A stretch of 64,000 bases of DNA from SFLA01 sp045595785 (GTDB lineage Bacteria; Bacillota; Clostridia; Oscillospirales; CAG-382). The DNA lies in contig JAZOBE010000013.1 of the NCBI GenBank assembly GCA_045595785.1, positions 1-64,000 of the forward strand, written 5' to 3'. The notes beneath the pieces were generated by a model. It saw only the letters and a list, made by a program, of their open reading frames with translations. It was not told where the DNA came from and ran no database searches. Of the stretch, positions 24,036 to 33,303 are shown piece after piece (position 1 is the first letter of the stretch; each line of letters starts with the position of its first letter). Both the position numbers and the translations under genes were made by a program.

Positions 24036-24752
24036 TCAAAAAATAATTTTCCGCATTATACTATCGGAATCAGTTTTTGTCAAGGTTTTTATTACATCGG
24101 CAATCTGTTCCAAAGAAGAAACCGAAATGTCAGGTACAATATCGGTATATGTTATATTCTTGCGGTTTACATGGCAGGTTTTCATTCCGAATTTACTCGG
24201 ACCGAAAACATCGTCAACAAGTGAATCACCCACAAACAGCACTTCATCGCAAGACAAGCCCAGTTCGTTGAGTATAGATATATAAAACTCTTTTTGGGGT
24301 TTATATACTTTGAGAGCTTCCGAAGTAAAAACCTTTTCTATGGAAAGACCGTTTTTTTCCATATTACGATATAATGGGTAATCATCTGTATTTGACCCTA
24401 TGCAAAGCAAATAATCTTTTTTAAGGCATTCTACTGTTTTTAACACTTCGGGAAACAATTCTCTTTTATCGAAGGTGTTAATAAGTAAATCTGCATCGGT
24501 ATATCCGTTGCCGACAACAGCATATTCGCAATACAGCTTTTCAAGAGCTATGCGAAAGGCCGTTTCTTCCCTTACAAAGCTCTCTGAAGAAAGAAGAATA
24601 TCGGTATGATATGCTTTCCATTTTGAATAAAAAGCCTTTGCATCTATATTAGGGTAGTTCTTGATACGCAGCAATTGCTTGGTGGCATCCAGGGAGCCGC
24701 TTCCGGTAGAAATAAGCGTACCAAAGGCATCAAAAATAATTGCTTTAATCAT
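24036..24752 (-). CDS. HAD-superfamily (subfamily IA) phosphatase
   Basis: 238 residues. HAD motif I is F-D-A-F-G-T-L at residues 7-13 (nucleophile Asp8), motif II is I-G-S-N-T near 138, and motif IV is V-G-D-S-L-V-D-D near 195. An alpha-helical cap lies between motifs I and II, as in phosphoglycolate phosphatase-like enzymes. The substrate is unknown. Its ATG directly follows the stop of the Card1-like gene (TAAATG), without a clear ribosome binding site of its own, so it is translationally coupled to that gene. Confidence 0.88.
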   Translation of the reverse strand: MIKAIIFDAFGTLISTGSGSLDATKQLLRIKNYPNIDAKAFYSKWKAYHTDILLSSESFVREETAFRIALEKLYCEYAVVGNGYTDADLLINTFDKRELFPEVLKTVECLKKDYLLCIGSNTDDYPLYRNMEKNGLSIEKVFTSEALKVYKPQKEFYISILNELGLSCDEVLFVGDSLVDDVFGPSKFGMKTCHVNRKNITYTDIVPDISVSSLEQIADVIKTLTKTDSDSIMRKIIF

Positions 24753-25862
24753 TTAATCGCACCACAAAACTCTTACAACATCTTTAATTTCTTCAAAGGA
24801 CATATCCTGAACACCTTCTATGATGCGAATATTCATATCATTGGCGCGCTGTCTGAAATACTGACTAAATTCTCCCATAGTATCCAACGCTGTTGCAAAC
24901 AAGACCTTTTTTGCATACTGCCTTCCGAAACGAAATGCCACCGAATTGAGCTTATATAACTCTTCGGTCTCAACCGTGCCGTTTTTACATGAGATAAACA
25001 CGGGAACAAGTCTGCGCATTAGAAGCACGTCTATTTCGTTTTTTGTATCATATTTATCGGGCATACCGTCCCAATCGATATTCACGCCGTTTCGCACATC
25101 GTTGTATGTCTTGTTTCCGTCTTTATCGGTCACTTCAAGGGCGGCGAGATATATTATCATTTCAAGGGCAAGACCGGCTTTTGTGAGACACCTTTTAACT
25201 TGAGGATTTTTATACTGTAGTTTTCCATCGGCATAAGATATAAGCCCTGCGCCGATAAGCTCTGCTTTGATATTATCGTTAAACTTGCCCGAGCCGATGT
25301 AGGAATTCCATTTCTTAACATTTTTTCTGCAAACATCCCACATAGCGAGGATATCGTTTTTGAACTCATCGCTCATTTCCCATTGAGCAAAATCGCCGCT
25401 TACAATGTCACCGCCGTAAATACGTATATTTTCAGCAACCGAAAGGCATGTTGTATCTGTAACAGAATAAACGTTACCGTCGTTATCACAATCGTATACC
25501 ACGTTGTTGTGTATATTATAACGATGAAGCTGAATGTTTTTATCCTTATACCGTTCATACACTATTCCTGCGGCAGTGAGAAACAAATCTCCCCCGCCGG
25601 TAAGTCCAAAAGCGCAATCATCGTAAGTTTCAACAAGAGAAGAAAGAACGCCGACAATGCTTTGGAGATTGTTGCGATTAATGCTTTTTATAATAAATTC
25701 AACGTCATGACCGCGCTCGGCAAATATAGCCTTGTATCGCTCAGCATGACGGGAGAGGACTTTATTCTTATCTCCCAAAAGGACAACACGTTCAGGCACC
25801 TGTACAAGGCAGGCACAAATATTCTCGGATGCAGTTTTATCAAAAAACTCAATAAAAGTCAT
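24753..25862 (-). CDS. Card1/Can2-like protein (DUF1887): CARF domain plus PD-(D/E)XK-type nuclease domain
   Basis: 369 residues. The N-terminal half (about 1-150) fits a CARF/Rossmann-like sensor: hydrophobic strands V-V-L-L-G and V-E-F-I-I-K, and a glycine-rich turn L-T-G-G-G-D-L-F near 87-94. The middle has a short winged-helix-like part (about 165-225). The C-terminal part has restriction-nuclease-like features: E234 in the helix, D278 in N-E-I-D-V-L-L, then the strand V-P-V-F-I and S291-C-K293. The usual acidic residue of (D/E)XK is therefore Ser here. Relatives are nucleases switched on by cyclic oligoadenylate from type III CRISPR. No cas gene or CRISPR array is in this window. It sits between two HAD genes in a tight operon, starting 11 bases after the first. 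Confidence 0.82.
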   Translation of the reverse strand: MTFIEFFDKTASENICACLVQVPERVVLLGDKNKVLSRHAERYKAIFAERGHDVEFIIKSINRNNLQSIVGVLSSLVETYDDCAFGLTGGGDLFLTAAGIVYERYKDKNIQLHRYNIHNNVVYDCDNDGNVYSVTDTTCLSVAENIRIYGGDIVSGDFAQWEMSDEFKNDILAMWDVCRKNVKKWNSYIGSGKFNDNIKAELIGAGLISYADGKLQYKNPQVKRCLTKAGLALEMIIYLAALEVTDKDGNKTYNDVRNGVNIDWDGMPDKYDTKNEIDVLLMRRLVPVFISCKNGTVETEELYKLNSVAFRFGRQYAKKVLFATALDTMGEFSQYFRQRANDMNIRIIEGVQDMSFEEIKDVVRVLWCD

Positions 25863-25873
25863 TCTTATCTCCC

Positions 25874-26626
25874 CTATCGATCCAAGAGATTTTCACTAAT
25901 ATAAACGGCAACACCGTCTTCATCATTTGAAGAAATAATAAGGTCCGCTGCTTCTTTAACCGGCGTGATTCCGTTACTTACAGCTAGGCCAAGTCCGCAT
26001 TTTTTAATCGGTTCAATATCATCGTTGTCATCACCAAAGTATACACAGTCTTCAGGTGTTATATTAAGCTTCTTCAAAACAGAAATAATACCGTTCCACT
26101 TGGTAGCGCTTTTATGCATTATCTGAATAAGTTGAATACTTGCAACCGTTCTGTACAACTCGTCCGAAAGACATTGATCGACTGCTGCCAGCGCTTCCTC
26201 GGAATAGCTGACAATAATCTTATGAACGTTTCCATCGGGAAGACAAGGAAAGTCGTTATATAGAACTGTCTCCCATTCAGGAAAAATTATATTTGCATAA
26301 AGCTTGCCATCTATCTCTGCGGAAATAATAAAATCACCCATTTTGCAGACGTTTTCAAGAAATAATTCACCTACAGTTTTGGGGATAAAATTACTGATCA
26401 CATTATGTCCAACGGTGCTTTCTGCGCCATTAAGACATACCATCGCATCAAATCCAACTAATAAATTAAACTCTTCGGCAGTTCGTTTTGGTCTTGCTGT
26501 TGCAGCGATTATATACACGCCCTGTTTTTTTGCCTTACGCAGAACCGAAACAGTATATTCCGACAACGTTTTATCTGTGCGCAAAAGCGTTCTGTCAAGA
26601 TCCGTAATAATAGCTTTGTACTGCAT
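25874..26626 (-). CDS. Cof-type HAD-superfamily phosphatase
   Basis: 250 residues. Motif I is D-L-D-R-T-L-L at 9-15 and motif IV is F-G-D-D-N-D-D-I near residues 197-204, with the large C2-type cap between them. A late K-x-N-G-I-I piece supplies the conserved Lys. Such enzymes dephosphorylate sugar phosphates, nucleotides or flavin. It is the first gene of the operon with the Card1-like gene, so its substrate may be linked to it, but that is inference. Confidence 0.88.
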   Translation of the reverse strand: MQYKAIITDLDRTLLRTDKTLSEYTVSVLRKAKKQGVYIIAATARPKRTAEEFNLLVGFDAMVCLNGAESTVGHNVISNFIPKTVGELFLENVCKMGDFIISAEIDGKLYANIIFPEWETVLYNDFPCLPDGNVHKIIVSYSEEALAAVDQCLSDELYRTVASIQLIQIMHKSATKWNGIISVLKKLNITPEDCVYFGDDNDDIEPIKKCGLGLAVSNGITPVKEAADLIISSNDEDGVAVYISENLLDR

Positions 26627-26649
26627 AATTGAACTACTCCTTTTAATTT

Positions 26650-26678
26650 AGTATATATTATTGTTACCCAAAAGTCAA
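26650..26678 (-). promoter_or_regulatory. Promoter of the HAD/Card1-like operon
   Basis: Minus strand: TTGACT (26673-26678), 17 bp, TATACT (26650-26655). Confidence 0.72.
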
Positions 26679-26686
26679 CATATCAA

Positions 26687-26716
26687 AACGAGACCCCAAA
26701 AAGGAGTCTCGTTTGG
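26687..26716. terminator. Terminator after the ABC transporter gene
   Basis: 11-bp stem (26687-26697 with 26703-26713, G-T pairs on the minus strand), 5-base loop. It lies right after the stop of the ABC gene. Confidence 0.75.
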
Positions 26717-26718
26717 TT

Positions 26719-29700
26719 TTATTCGGTTCTAAGTGCAACTACGGGGTCTTTCTTTGCCGCGCTTCTGGAGGGAATTACGCCGGAAAGCATAGTAAGAATA
26801 ACGCTTATTATTACAAGTATGACAGCAGTGAAAACAGGAAGTACCGCACTAAGGTTGCCGATACCGGTAAGGTGGTGCAGTATCATATTAATGGGTATGC
26901 ACAGCAGATAAGTTACGGCAACACCCACTAAACCGGAAGTAAAACCGATAATAACCGTCTCTGCGGTAAACATGGAAGAAACGTTCTTCTTGGAAGCGCC
27001 AATAGCGCGGAGAATACCGATTTCTTTTGTACGCTCCTGAACGGAAATGAGGGTGATAACACCGATCATTATTGACGAAACGATGAGAGAAACCGCTACA
27101 AAAGCAATAAGAACGTAAGTAATTGCATTGATGATGGTGGTAATAGAAGACATCATCAGTCCAATATAATCGGTATATGCAATCTTCTGAAGATCATCAG
27201 CACTGTCATTATAAGCAGTGATTGCATCTTCGATTATATCCTTGTTCTCAAAAGAAGAAGCAAAAAGGTTTATTGAAGAAGGTGTATCAATATCAACGTA
27301 ACCGAGCTTAATAAGGTTAGTGTCAAAATCGGAATCGGAGAATTCAAGAACTACTTCATAGTAATCAGCACACTGCTCTGCGCTGAAGGTGGACAGTGAA
27401 CCATCCAACAATGCCGCAAGCTGTGCGGGCGCCATTCCGCCAAGCTGTTCCTGAACTCGTGCTGCATACTGTGCCGCATACTGCTCTGAAAGCATTGCTG
27501 TGAAGATCTCGGTTATCTCCTCGTCGCTCATTACATCAATATATGAAGCGATGTTATCTTTGCTCATACCCATCTGCTCAGCAAGACCATCGATCAGAGC
27601 ATTTCGCATATCTTCCATAGTCATTGATTCGAGCATTGTGTTTACCGCAAGAGACACTTCTGTATCGGAAGGAATGGACATTATTGAAATATATGCCTTT
27701 GCTTTGCCGGCTTCATCTAACGTAGCAACGTGGTCCAAAAACAGTTTTTGCTTTTCTTCAACAGACATATTTTCAGAGGCGTCCTTAAACGGAAGTCCGG
27801 TGAAAATATCCGTATCGGGAGAAGCGATCTGCTGTTTTACAGCATCAGATGCAACTCCCTGCGCGATAATGTATTCGGTTAGTTCGCTGGTATAACAAAT
27901 AGAGCCAACAAGCATTGAAGAAATGGAGTTTTCCGCAGGACGGATAATTCCGGAAACCTTGAGGGGAATTCCGTTGTTATAAAGATAACGTAGACCTGCA
28001 TCCGTATCGCGAAGATCAACGTACAAGCCGGTTTCCGTATCTATTGAATAGCAAGAGGAATTAAGAACAGTACGGAACTCCATATCGCAGATTTCTTCAT
28101 AAGACCAGCTTTCAGTGGTCAGCTCCAGCTCGGTGCCGTTAAGAACTGCGTCTACCATTTTTTCCATGTCTTCCTTGGTCGTAAGTCCTAGAGCATACAG
28201 GGTCATATCATCAAGCTCGTTGTTTTCATCCAACACAAGTACTACTTCGTCATACTCTGTCGGCCATGTGCCGTATACAAGATCATACTGTTTTTCAATA
28301 AGCTCACTTACTAATTTACCATTCTCGCCGGGAAGCATTTCCTGCCACAAGGTAACTCCGGGAGACATTGTCATTGAAGAAGACATTCCGGAAAGCATAG
28401 ACGAGCCGGAAAGCGCATTATTACCCATCATAGTGGAAGACATATCCATACCAAAACTTTCAAGCAGTATCTCTTGCAACAATGCTTGAGTATCGGAATG
28501 AACTATTTTTCCGTTTTCATCCTTTGTGTACACCAAAAGATTAAGATTGTAAGTATATTGAATGCCGTTTAACGCTTCCTTAAGTTTTTCATTATCAGAG
28601 CTTTCTGATACTGCAGATTCAATATATTCCTTAAACGCTTTAAGGTCATTTTCTGTTGCTTTTGTATTGTTAAGCGCGTTTATCATTGCAGATAACATGG
28701 CTTTTTTGTAAACCGCATCGTTTTCGTGGTCATTAACAGATTCAGCTTCACCGATAAACGTAGCAAGCAAGGTGCTCATATCAAGATGCTGTGCTTCTAT
28801 CGTTAAAGGATATGATGAAAGCGTTTCTTCTTGAACTGCATCTATATAAGCTGTCATACCGTTTGAAACCGCATATATCAACGCAATACCTATTATACCG
28901 ATACTTCCTGCAAAAGAAGTAAGTATGGTACGGCCTTTTTTGCTGATAAGATTCTTAAGGGACAAGCCAAAGGACGTACCGTAAGAAAGAGACGGCTTTT
29001 TGGCGTTTTTCTTTGTATCAACAGCTTTTTCCTTCAGACGCTCTCTGTCAACCTCGTCATCAGTCAAGGGCGCAGAATCACCTGTAATGGTGCCATCGAC
29101 CATATTAATAATTCTTGTTGAATATTTTTCTGCAAGATCAGGGTTATGAGTAACCATTATTACCAGTCGGTCACGGGATATCTCTTTCAAAATATCCATA
29201 ACCTGAACGCTGGTTTCTGTATCAAGAGCGCCTGTAGGCTCATCTGCTAGAATAATATCCGGATTATTAACTATTGCACGGGCAATAGCAACACGTTGCA
29301 TCTGACCACCGGACATTTCTCCCGGTTTCTTTTTAAGATGGTCTCCAAGGCCTACCTTTTCAAGGGCTTCTTTCGCTCTTTTTCTGCGTTCACGCTTGGG
29401 AACACCTGAAAGCGACAGCGCCAGCTCAACATTCTGGAGTACTGTCTGATGAGGGATAAGATTATAGCTTTGAAATACAAAACCAACAGAATGATTGCGA
29501 TATGTATCCCAATCTCTGTCCTTAAAATCCTTCGTACTTTTACCGTTTATAAACAGATCGCCGTCGCTATATCTGTCAAGACCGCCGATGATGTTAAGCA
29601 TCGTGGTTTTTCCGCACCCCGATGGTCCGAGAATAGACACAAACTCACAATCCCGAAACTGAAGGTTAATTCCGCGAAGTGCATAAACCTTGGTTTCCCC

Positions 29701-29739
29701 TGCGGAATACTCCTTTTTTATGTTTTTTAATTCAAGCAT
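26719..29739 (-). CDS. MacB-type ABC transporter, fused ATPase and FtsX-like permease
   Basis: 1006 residues. The N-terminal 220 residues are a LolD/MacB-class ATPase: Walker A G-P-S-G-C-G-K-T-T, signature M-S-G-G-Q-M-Q-R, Walker B I-I-L-A-D-E-P-T-G-A-L-D and H-loop V-T-H-N. A linker leads to a first membrane helix near 275-295. A very large extracytoplasmic region of about 550 residues follows, then three C-terminal helices of FtsX type with E-R-T-K-E-I-G-I-L-R-A-I-G-A. Such mechanotransmission transporters expel peptides or act on the envelope. It overlaps the upstream pgsA-like gene by 8 bases. The substrate is unknown. Confidence 0.9.
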   Translation of the reverse strand: MLELKNIKKEYSAGETKVYALRGINLQFRDCEFVSILGPSGCGKTTMLNIIGGLDRYSDGDLFINGKSTKDFKDRDWDTYRNHSVGFVFQSYNLIPHQTVLQNVELALSLSGVPKRERRKRAKEALEKVGLGDHLKKKPGEMSGGQMQRVAIARAIVNNPDIILADEPTGALDTETSVQVMDILKEISRDRLVIMVTHNPDLAEKYSTRIINMVDGTITGDSAPLTDDEVDRERLKEKAVDTKKNAKKPSLSYGTSFGLSLKNLISKKGRTILTSFAGSIGIIGIALIYAVSNGMTAYIDAVQEETLSSYPLTIEAQHLDMSTLLATFIGEAESVNDHENDAVYKKAMLSAMINALNNTKATENDLKAFKEYIESAVSESSDNEKLKEALNGIQYTYNLNLLVYTKDENGKIVHSDTQALLQEILLESFGMDMSSTMMGNNALSGSSMLSGMSSSMTMSPGVTLWQEMLPGENGKLVSELIEKQYDLVYGTWPTEYDEVVLVLDENNELDDMTLYALGLTTKEDMEKMVDAVLNGTELELTTESWSYEEICDMEFRTVLNSSCYSIDTETGLYVDLRDTDAGLRYLYNNGIPLKVSGIIRPAENSISSMLVGSICYTSELTEYIIAQGVASDAVKQQIASPDTDIFTGLPFKDASENMSVEEKQKLFLDHVATLDEAGKAKAYISIMSIPSDTEVSLAVNTMLESMTMEDMRNALIDGLAEQMGMSKDNIASYIDVMSDEEITEIFTAMLSEQYAAQYAARVQEQLGGMAPAQLAALLDGSLSTFSAEQCADYYEVVLEFSDSDFDTNLIKLGYVDIDTPSSINLFASSFENKDIIEDAITAYNDSADDLQKIAYTDYIGLMMSSITTIINAITYVLIAFVAVSLIVSSIMIGVITLISVQERTKEIGILRAIGASKKNVSSMFTAETVIIGFTSGLVGVAVTYLLCIPINMILHHLTGIGNLSAVLPVFTAVILVIISVILTMLSGVIPSRSAAKKDPVVALRTE

Positions 29740-30313
29740 TGGTGTTCTCCTTGTTCAAAATGTTCTCACGAAATAGCGTAAAATAAAATCTTATATAAAG
29801 GCTCAAACTTATTACTAAAGAAACAGTACAAGCCGTTAAAAGCAGCAATGAAGCAGTATGAGACATATCAGGAAAAAGCACAAAAAGAATCATGGCAGCA
29901 TAGAGGATAACCGTATTTGCTTTTCCGTACCATCTTGCGCTGTTAACAGAATCAAGCTTTTTCATAGCAGCTACTCCCATTAACATCATAACGGTTTCTT
30001 TTGCAATAAACATTCCGGCTAATAGCCACACCTCGGGAATACGGATAGCTATACAAAAAATAACTGTTATTTGTGTTAATTTATCTGCTACAGGATCAAG
30101 TATCTTTCCAAAATCGGAAACCATATTGCATTTACGTGCTATTATACCGTCAACAACATCGGTTACCCCTGATAATAAAATAAATATTACCGCCTGCAGA
30201 TACATTTGTCTGAAGCAATATAAATAAACAATTAAGGGTATAAGCATTAATCTTACAATACTTAATAAATTTGGTATTGTAATTATCTGCTCCTTTTTGA
30301 ATAATCTTTTCAT
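29732..30313 (-). CDS. pgsA: CDP-alcohol phosphatidyltransferase, PgsA-like
   Basis: 193 residues with about five to six membrane helices. The full family signature is present near residue 55-80: D-V-V-D-G-I-I-A-R, eight residues, G, three, D, three, D. The enzyme most likely makes phosphatidylglycerol phosphate from CDP-diacylglycerol and glycerol-3-phosphate; a cardiolipin or other head-group role cannot be excluded. It lies 24 bases after ftsH. Confidence 0.85.
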   Translation of the reverse strand: MKRLFKKEQIITIPNLLSIVRLMLIPLIVYLYCFRQMYLQAVIFILLSGVTDVVDGIIARKCNMVSDFGKILDPVADKLTQITVIFCIAIRIPEVWLLAGMFIAKETVMMLMGVAAMKKLDSVNSARWYGKANTVILYAAMILFVLFPDMSHTASLLLLTACTVSLVISLSLYIRFYFTLFRENILNKENTNA

Positions 30314-30337
30314 TATTTATTTCCCTCGTAAAACCTC

Positions 30338-32149
30338 TTAAGCATTTAATATATCCATAAACTCTTTGCCGCTAATAGTTTCATTTCGGTACAGATATAT
30401 CGCCAATTCATCAAGTTTTTTACGGTTATCGGTTAAGATTGCGATCGCCTTTTTGTATTGTTTTTCGATAATATCTGAAACAGCTTTGTCAACAGCAGTT
30501 TGCGTTTCCGGTGAGCACGCGGAAACTGTATCTCCACCAAGATACCGGTTGTTTTCATTTTCCAAAGCAACCATTCCGAATTCCTTGCTCATTCCGAATC
30601 TTGTAATCATTGAACGTGCCAGCTTTGTGGCTTGTTGGATATCGTTTACTGCGCCGGTAGTAATATTGCCTACAGCTACATGTTCGGCAGCGCGTCCGCC
30701 GGTAAGCATTGCAATCTTGTTTTCTATATCTGTTTTAGAAAGAAGATATCTGTTATTTTCTTCTGTTTGCATTGTGTATCCCAAAGCGCCGGAGGTTCGG
30801 GGCACAATAGTGATCTTTTGTACCGGCGCTGAATTTTCTTGCTTTGCTGCAACCAAAGCATGACCTATCTCGTGATAAGCTACTATGAGCTTCTCCTTGT
30901 CGGTAAGAATAGCATTTTTCTTTTGATATCCGGCGATTACAACTTCAATGCTTTCCTCAAGATCACTTTGATTCACTTTGTCTCTTCCGAACCGTACAGC
31001 ACGAAGCGCAGCTTCGTTAACTATATTAGCCAGTTCAGCGCCTGACGCTCCCGATGCCATTCTGGCGACGGCAAGAAAATTGACGTCTTCTTCAGTTTTA
31101 ATTTTCTTGGCGTGAACCTTCAATATCTCTTCCCTTCCTTTTAGATCGGGAAGCTCTACCGGTACTCTGCGGTCAAATCTGCCTGGACGGGTAAGCGCAG
31201 GATCTAAGGTTTCGGGACGATTGGTTGCCGCAAGAATAATAACACCGGTATTGCCTTGGAATCCATCCATCTCTGTAAGCAACTGATTAAGTGTTTGTTC
31301 CCTTTCATCATTGCCGCCAAGACGACCATCACGTTTTTGACCGATTGCATCAATTTCATCAATGAACACTATACACGGTGCTTTTTCTTTTGCTTGCTTA
31401 AACAGATCTCTGACTTTGGAAGCGCCCATTCCCACGAACATCTCGACAAATTCTGAACCTGACATCGAGAAAAAAGGCACGTTCGCTTCACCCGCAACCG
31501 CCTTTGCCAGCATAGTCTTTCCAGTGCCGGGAGGACCAACAAGTAAAATGCCTTTGGGCATTGAAGCGCCGATTTCAGTATATTTGGCAGGATTATGAAG
31601 ATAATCAACTACCTCGGCAAGGTTTTCTTTTGCTTCATCTTCTCCGGCGACATCGGAAAACTTTATGCCGTTGCTGGATTTAACATAAACCTTGGCGTTG
31701 CTTTTACCCATATTGAACATCATAGAGTTGTTGCCGCCGGCTTTTTTCATAAATACTCTTGATATGATGTTACCAAGTAATATTAAAAAGATTATGGGAA
31801 ACACCCATGAAAGAAAGAAGGATAAAACGGGTGAAGTTTCTTCTATTATTTCACCGGAGAACACCACGCCTGCATTATGAAGACGATCAATTAGGTTAGA
31901 ATCCTCAAGTATTCCTGTTTTATATATCTGTTTTTCTTCCTTATCAGTGAACAGAATACGGTTTGCTTGTATTTCAACCTTGCCGATTTCTCCTGAACTT
32001 GTCATCGACATAAAGGTTCCGTAATCCACTTCTTTTATTCTTCTCTCAGCAATATTTGGCATTGCTATGAGATTAAACAAAAGGAGTACAGCAAGAGTTA
32101 TAACGTAATAAAACAATAATGACTTTTTGGGCTTCTTAACTTCTTTCAA
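30338..32149 (-). CDS. ftsH: ATP-dependent zinc metalloprotease FtsH
   Basis: 603 residues from a TTG start with GGAAG upstream. Two N-terminal membrane helices enclose a short extracytoplasmic domain. The AAA module has Walker A G-P-P-G-T-G-K-T, Walker B I-V-F-I-D-E-I-D-A-I-G and the SRH with N-R-P-E-x-L-D-P-A-L-x-R-P-G-R-F-D-R. The zinc motif is H-E-I-G-H, with the third Asp ligand further on. FtsH degrades membrane and regulatory proteins. The C-terminal tail is short. It follows the sensor kinase gene by 95 bases. Confidence 0.96.
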   Translation of the reverse strand: MKEVKKPKKSLLFYYVITLAVLLLFNLIAMPNIAERRIKEVDYGTFMSMTSSGEIGKVEIQANRILFTDKEEKQIYKTGILEDSNLIDRLHNAGVVFSGEIIEETSPVLSFFLSWVFPIIFLILLGNIISRVFMKKAGGNNSMMFNMGKSNAKVYVKSSNGIKFSDVAGEDEAKENLAEVVDYLHNPAKYTEIGASMPKGILLVGPPGTGKTMLAKAVAGEANVPFFSMSGSEFVEMFVGMGASKVRDLFKQAKEKAPCIVFIDEIDAIGQKRDGRLGGNDEREQTLNQLLTEMDGFQGNTGVIILAATNRPETLDPALTRPGRFDRRVPVELPDLKGREEILKVHAKKIKTEEDVNFLAVARMASGASGAELANIVNEAALRAVRFGRDKVNQSDLEESIEVVIAGYQKKNAILTDKEKLIVAYHEIGHALVAAKQENSAPVQKITIVPRTSGALGYTMQTEENNRYLLSKTDIENKIAMLTGGRAAEHVAVGNITTGAVNDIQQATKLARSMITRFGMSKEFGMVALENENNRYLGGDTVSACSPETQTAVDKAVSDIIEKQYKKAIAILTDNRKKLDELAIYLYRNETISGKEFMDILNA

Positions 32150-32244
32150 TTCATGTTCTTCCTTTGCTTTTCGATTACCAACATATTATGCTCAATTTCT
32201 AAACCGAAAATCAACTAAGAAGATTAAAAATTATATATTTTTTG

Positions 32245-33303
32245 TTATTTTGGTAACAAAACTGTGAACATGGTCATATTATTTTCACAATTTACAGTTA
32301 TTTTACCGCTATGAAGATCAACTACACGTTTGGCAACAGCGAGTCCTACGCCATTACCATCAGTACAGTGTGATTCATCTGCTTGATAAAATTTATTAAA
32401 AATTCGTTCTCTTTTCTCAACCGGGATCTCGACACCGGAATTAATAACGGAAACATAGATATTTGTTTCATCAGTCTTAATACTTATCTCAACAGTGCCG
32501 CCTTCAGGAGAAAACTTTACCGCATTATCAATCAGATTAATCCATACCTGTGCAAGCAATTCCTGATCTGCATTAATAAAATGCTCTCTGAAATTAAGCG
32601 CAAAAACCACATTTTTAGCCGACCATTTTTCTTCAAGCATTAAGATGCAAACACGAAGCTGTTCAGATAAATTAAAGCTTTCTGTATTCGAAAGAATAGT
32701 TTGGTTTTCTATTTTTGTAAGCTCCAATACATTTGTCGCCATACGAGATAAGCGTAATGACTCTTCTTCGATTACCGATAGATATTCTTCTTTTTGTGTT
32801 TCAGAAAGTTCACCCTTGCGTATAAGCTTTGCAAATCCTGCGATTGAAACGATGGGCGTTTTGAATTCATGAGAAAAGTTATTAACAAAATCCGAACGAA
32901 ACATCTCGGTATTCTGCAGCTCTTCAGCCAAAGTATTGAATGAATCTGCAAGTTTACCAAACAACGGAAATCTGTTTAATACACTATTTAACTTGATACG
33001 AACAGAATAATTACCGTTTGCTAACGCATCAATACTCGAAATAAGTACGTTTATCGGCTTTAGCGGAATATGAACAATGATACCGGCAGCAATTGCGCCG
33101 ACAATAAGACTTGCAACGCTCATTGTAACCATAAACATTGCAATACCGCTATATCCGTGAAGTTCAGGTCGATAAATGCCGGTTGATATTAAAATGAGAA
33201 TAGATCCGTTTACCAAAACAAGTGCAAACAGAAATATCAAAAAAACCACAATTGAAAGAAGCACTGTAAGGGCAAAGCGAGAATTACTTTTTTTGTTTAT
33301 CAT
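32245..33303 (-). CDS. Two-component sensor histidine kinase
   Basis: 352 residues: membrane helix near 10-35, short outer loop, second helix near 53-75, then a HAMP-like segment. The H-box is F-S-H-E-F-K-T-P-I near 143-151, the N-box N-L-I-D-N-A-V-K-F near 243, and a G2-type G-N-G-V-G-L-A near 310. The small outer loop of about 17 residues suggests an intramembrane sensor that responds to envelope stress or partner proteins. Its ATG overlaps the regulator stop (ATGA). Confidence 0.92.
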   Translation of the reverse strand: MINKKSNSRFALTVLLSIVVFLIFLFALVLVNGSILILISTGIYRPELHGYSGIAMFMVTMSVASLIVGAIAAGIIVHIPLKPINVLISSIDALANGNYSVRIKLNSVLNRFPLFGKLADSFNTLAEELQNTEMFRSDFVNNFSHEFKTPIVSIAGFAKLIRKGELSETQKEEYLSVIEEESLRLSRMATNVLELTKIENQTILSNTESFNLSEQLRVCILMLEEKWSAKNVVFALNFREHFINADQELLAQVWINLIDNAVKFSPEGGTVEISIKTDETNIYVSVINSGVEIPVEKRERIFNKFYQADESHCTDGNGVGLAVAKRVVDLHSGKITVNCENNMTMFTVLLPK

